From: Actinomycetota bacterium
GTDB taxonomy: Bacteria; Actinomycetota; Actinomycetes; Streptosporangiales; Streptosporangiaceae
Length of the DNA: 7,402 nucleotides
Reading direction: 5' to 3'
Assembly (NCBI GenBank): GCA_003140115.1
Contig: PLIQ01000308.1
Span: forward strand, 5,884 to 13,285
Shown here: one piece after another, positions 4,785 to 7,402 of the stretch
Position numbering within the stretch: the stretch's first letter is position 1
Layout: each line of letters begins with the position of its first letter
Made by a program: the position numbers and the translations under genes
The notes under the pieces: generated by a model
The model's input: the letters and a program-made list of their open reading frames with translations, nothing else
The model's database searches: none
What the model was told of the DNA's origin: nothing

Positions 4785-6467
4785 ATGGCAACGAAGGCAA
4801 CCAAGGCGACGGGCCCGGCGAGCGCGACGCGAGCCACCGGAGCTACCGGAGCCGCGGATTACGACGCGATCATCGTCGGCGGCGGGCATAACGGGCTGGT
4901 CGCCGCGGCGTACCTGGCCCGCTCGGGGGCCCGCACCCTGGTGCTCGAGGCACGGAACAAGACCGGCGGCGCCGCGACCACCGAAGCCCCGTGGCCGGAC
5001 GCACCCGAGTTCAACGTCACCCGTCTGTCCTACGTGATGTCGCTGCTGCCCCCGACCATCATCAACGACCTGCAACTAGCAAAACATGGCTACAAGATCT
5101 TCCCGATGGGCCCGTACTACCAGGCCTTTCCCGAGGGCGGGTCGATAAAGCTCTATGCCGACGACGCTCAGCGCAACCACGTCGAAGTCTCAAAATGGTC
5201 GAAGAAGGACGCCGACGCGATGCCGCGCTGGGACGCCTGGCTGGCCGGCCTGGCCGAGGTGCTGGGACCGCTCCTGCTCACCGTCCCGCCGAACCTCGGC
5301 TCGCATCAGCCGAAGGACCTCAAGGAAACCCTCCGGCTGGCCTGGCGCCACAAAAACCTGGACGTGCGCACCATCGCCGACGTGACCCGGCTGATGACCA
5401 TGTCGATCGCCGACCTGCTCGACGACTGGTTCGAGTCGCCGCAGGTCAAGGGGGCGCTCGCGGTCAACGGCGTGATCGGCACCTGGGCCGGCCCGTTCGA
5501 GCCAGGTACCGCCTACGTGATGGCGCACCACTCCATCGGCGACGTCGGCGACGGGCACCTGGGCAACTGGGGCTTCCAGGAGGGCGGCATGGGCGCCGTG
5601 GCCGACGCCATCGCCAACGCCGCGCGCGAGAACGGCGCCGAGATCCGCACCGGCGCGAAAGTAAACCAAATCCTGATCAGCAACGGCCGGGCCCGCGGCG
5701 TCGAACTCGACAACGGCCAGCAACTCACCGCCAAGGTGGTCGTCACGAGCCTGCATCCCCGCACCGCGTTCCTGGACCACGTGGGCCGCCAGAACCTCCC
5801 AGACGACTTCGTGACCGACATCGAGCACTGGAAGACCCGCAGCGGCGTGGTCAAGATCAACCTGGCCCTGGCCGAACTGCCCGACTTCACCGCTGACCCC
5901 GGCACTAACCTGCAGGAACATCACACCGGGTCGGTGGAGATGGCGCCGACGATGCCCTACATCGAGCGCGCCTTCACCGAGGCCCGCGAGGGCCGGCCGG
6001 CGACCCGGCCGTTCAGCGACGGCGTGATCCCGACCGCCTTCGACCGGACCCTGTGCCCGGACGGCTACCACATCATGTCGCTGTTCACCCAGTGGGTGCC
6101 CGCCGCCTGGAACGAGCAGCCGCACACCGAGGAACTCCAGGCCTACGCCGACCGCATGATCGACTGCTACAACGAGGTGGCGCCGAACTTCAAGAGCTCG
6201 ATCCTGCACCGCGACATCGTCGGCCCGTACGAGATGGAGCACGACTACGGCCTGATCGGCGGCAACATCTTCCACGGCGAGCTGTCCCTGGAGCAGCTGT
6301 TCCACATGCGCCCCGCGCCGGGTTTCGCCGACTACCGCACGCCGGTGCCCGGCCTGTACTACGCCAGCTCGGCCACCCACGCCGGCGGCGGCGTGTGCGG
6401 CATCCCCGGCATGCAGGCGGCCCGGGCCGCGATCGCCGACCGCCGCAAGCGAGTCCGGCGCCGGTGA
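4785..6467 (+). CDS. FAD/NAD(P)-dependent oxidoreductase, phytoene dehydrogenase/PYROXD2-like (COG1233 type)
   Basis: A 560-residue flavoprotein. After a low-complexity stretch (residues 2-24, repeated Ala-Thr-Lys/Gly/Arg) the FAD-binding Rossmann fold opens with YDAIIVGGGHNGLVAAAYLA (26-45), with GGGHNG at 32-37, acidic E55 ending the second strand in LVLEA, and the GG of KTGGAAT at 61-62. The C-terminal FAD-contacting motif is GLYYASSATHAGGGVCGIPG (523-542). Overall order and length fit the amine-oxidase/phytoene-desaturase superfamily, near the group annotated as PYROXD2-like or phytoene desaturase family protein in actinobacteria (family knowledge). No carotenoid genes are nearby, so carotenoid synthesis is unlikely. 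Oxidation of a small amine or similar substrate upstream of the CoA ligase is inference. The basic end RRKRVRRR is unusual. Its stop overlaps the next start by GTGA. Confidence 0.93.
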   Translation: MATKATKATGPASATRATGATGAADYDAIIVGGGHNGLVAAAYLARSGARTLVLEARNKTGGAATTEAPWPDAPEFNVTRLSYVMSLLPPTIINDLQLAKHGYKIFPMGPYYQAFPEGGSIKLYADDAQRNHVEVSKWSKKDADAMPRWDAWLAGLAEVLGPLLLTVPPNLGSHQPKDLKETLRLAWRHKNLDVRTIADVTRLMTMSIADLLDDWFESPQVKGALAVNGVIGTWAGPFEPGTAYVMAHHSIGDVGDGHLGNWGFQEGGMGAVADAIANAARENGAEIRTGAKVNQILISNGRARGVELDNGQQLTAKVVVTSLHPRTAFLDHVGRQNLPDDFVTDIEHWKTRSGVVKINLALAELPDFTADPGTNLQEHHTGSVEMAPTMPYIERAFTEAREGRPATRPFSDGVIPTAFDRTLCPDGYHIMSLFTQWVPAAWNEQPHTEELQAYADRMIDCYNEVAPNFKSSILHRDIVGPYEMEHDYGLIGGNIFHGELSLEQLFHMRPAPGFADYRTPVPGLYYASSATHAGGGVCGIPGMQAARAAIADRRKRVRRR

Positions 6468-7402
6468 CAGTATCCGCCCCGGTTACCGCGGTGACCGCCA
6501 TGCTGGAGGCGCGCAGCGTCGCCCTGGTCGGCGCCAGCGCGCGCCCCGGCAGCCTCGGCGCCCGGATGATCACCGAGGTGGCCCGCAGCCCGTCCGCGCC
6601 GCGCACCTACCTGGTCAACCCCCGCTACACCGAGATCGGCGGCGTGCCCTGCCTGCCGAACCTGGCCGAGGTGCCCGAATCCGTGGATCTGGTCCTGCTC
6701 GCGGTGCCCGACACCACGCTGGAGGATCAGCTGGTCCTGGCCGCACGCACCCAGGTCCGTTCGGCCGTTATCTTCGGAAACGCCTTCGACGCTGACGGCG
6801 GGACGGGGCTGCGGGACCGGCTGGCCGCGATCGCCACGGACGCGGGCATGGCCATGTGCGGGGCCGGATGCATGGGGTTCGTGAACGTGGCCCGCGGCCT
6901 GCGCGCGATGGGGTACCTCGAGCCCGACCCGGTGCCGGCCGGGTCGGTCGCCCTGATCACGCACTCCGGGTCGGTGTTCTCTACGCTGCTGCGCGCGCGC
7001 CGCGGGTTCGGCTTCAGCCTGGCCGTCTCGTCCGGGCAGGAGCTCGTCACCACCGCCGCGGCCTACGCCCGGTACGCGCTGGGGCTGGCCGAGACCCGGG
7101 TCCTGGCCTTGGTCCTGGAGGCGATCAGGGACGCCACCGGGCTGCGCGCGGCGCTGGCCGCCGCCCTGGCCGCCGACGTACCGGTCATCCTGCTCAGCGT
7201 GGGCCTGTCGCAGAAGGCCCAGGCCCTGGTCTCGGCGCACTCGGGCGCGCTGGCCGCGGCCGACGGCGCGTGGGAGGCGCTGGCCGGCGCGTACGGCGTG
7301 CACCGGGTGCATGACCTGGCCGAGCTGGCCGACACGCTGGAGCTGTTCGCGGTTGGCCGACGCGCGGCCGGCCAGGGCCGCGCCGCAAAAGGCACCGCTA
7401 CA
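6464..7402 (+). CDS. NDP-forming acyl-CoA synthetase (acetate-CoA ligase family), N-terminal part; 3' end outside window
   Basis: An open frame of 313 codons continues past the window edge without a stop. The N-terminal CoA-binding Rossmann domain starts at ARSVALVGASARPGSLG (about 16-32) and spans to about 145. A succinyl-CoA-synthetase-like ligase domain follows (about 160-300), with THSGSVFSTL (166-175) and AHSGALAAADGAW (258-270), where H259 aligns with the phosphorylated histidine of the family's SHTGALAG motif. Full fused enzymes are about 700 residues, so roughly the first 45 percent is visible, without the ATP-grasp part. It should make an acyl-CoA from a free acid, CoA and a nucleoside triphosphate, releasing NDP and phosphate. 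The GTG at 6464 overlaps the oxidoreductase stop by four bases, which implies coupling; an ATG at 6500 is a possible alternative. GAGC at 133-136 replaces the common GPNC. Confidence 0.9.
   Translation, partial: MTVSAPVTAVTAMLEARSVALVGASARPGSLGARMITEVARSPSAPRTYLVNPRYTEIGGVPCLPNLAEVPESVDLVLLAVPDTTLEDQLVLAARTQVRSAVIFGNAFDADGGTGLRDRLAAIATDAGMAMCGAGCMGFVNVARGLRAMGYLEPDPVPAGSVALITHSGSVFSTLLRARRGFGFSLAVSSGQELVTTAAAYARYALGLAETRVLALVLEAIRDATGLRAALAAALAADVPVILLSVGLSQKAQALVSAHSGALAAADGAWEALAGAYGVHRVHDLAELADTLELFAVGRRAAGQGRAAKGTAT

Noticed and set aside
5190..6380. Minus-strand open frame opposite the flavoenzyme
   Set aside because: The product is a Val/Gly/His-rich string without motifs, while the plus frame carries both FAD-binding motifs.
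6359..7312. Minus-strand open frame opposite the CoA ligase
   Set aside because: Gln/Arg/Gly-rich product with no domain. The plus frame shows the CoA-binding and ligase motifs and is joined to the upstream gene by a GTGA overlap.

Overview
The window comes from a very GC-rich genome. Strong GC bias at third codon positions, GTG starts and GGAGG-type ribosome binding sites point to an actinobacterium, probably a filamentous or soil lineage. I cannot name the genus from the sequence alone. Six protein genes are visible. Four lie on the minus strand and two on the plus strand, divergent from a 120-bp control region at 4665-4784.

Minus strand, in order of transcription: a TetR-family regulator (4664-3927) is followed after 17 nt by a PotA-type ABC transporter ATPase (3909-2794), and the two look like one operon. 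A 303-bp gap (2793-2491) follows. It holds a short tandem repeat, a long imperfect inverted repeat and a candidate promoter. Next come a zinc-dependent medium-chain alcohol dehydrogenase (2490-1483), a 20/21-bp tandem repeat that includes its stop codon, and a large multi-pass membrane protein with an N-terminal HGVGGT motif (1327 to beyond base 1). The membrane protein runs off the left edge.

Plus strand: an FAD-dependent oxidoreductase of the phytoene-dehydrogenase/PYROXD2-like group (4785-6467) overlaps by 4 nt an NDP-forming acyl-CoA synthetase (6464 to beyond 7402), so these two are probably translationally coupled. The synthetase runs off the right edge.

The divergent region carries a clean 7-2-7 palindrome (4747-4762) that overlaps candidate promoters in both directions. 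The simplest model is that the TetR protein binds there and controls both itself plus the ABC ATPase and the oxidoreductase plus CoA ligase. A regulator, an importer-type ATPase, an FAD oxidase/dehydrogenase and a CoA ligase together suggest ligand-controlled uptake, oxidation and CoA activation of a small organic compound, perhaps an amine or polyamine-like one. The substrate cannot be read from the sequence. The alcohol dehydrogenase and the membrane protein may be independent of this unit.
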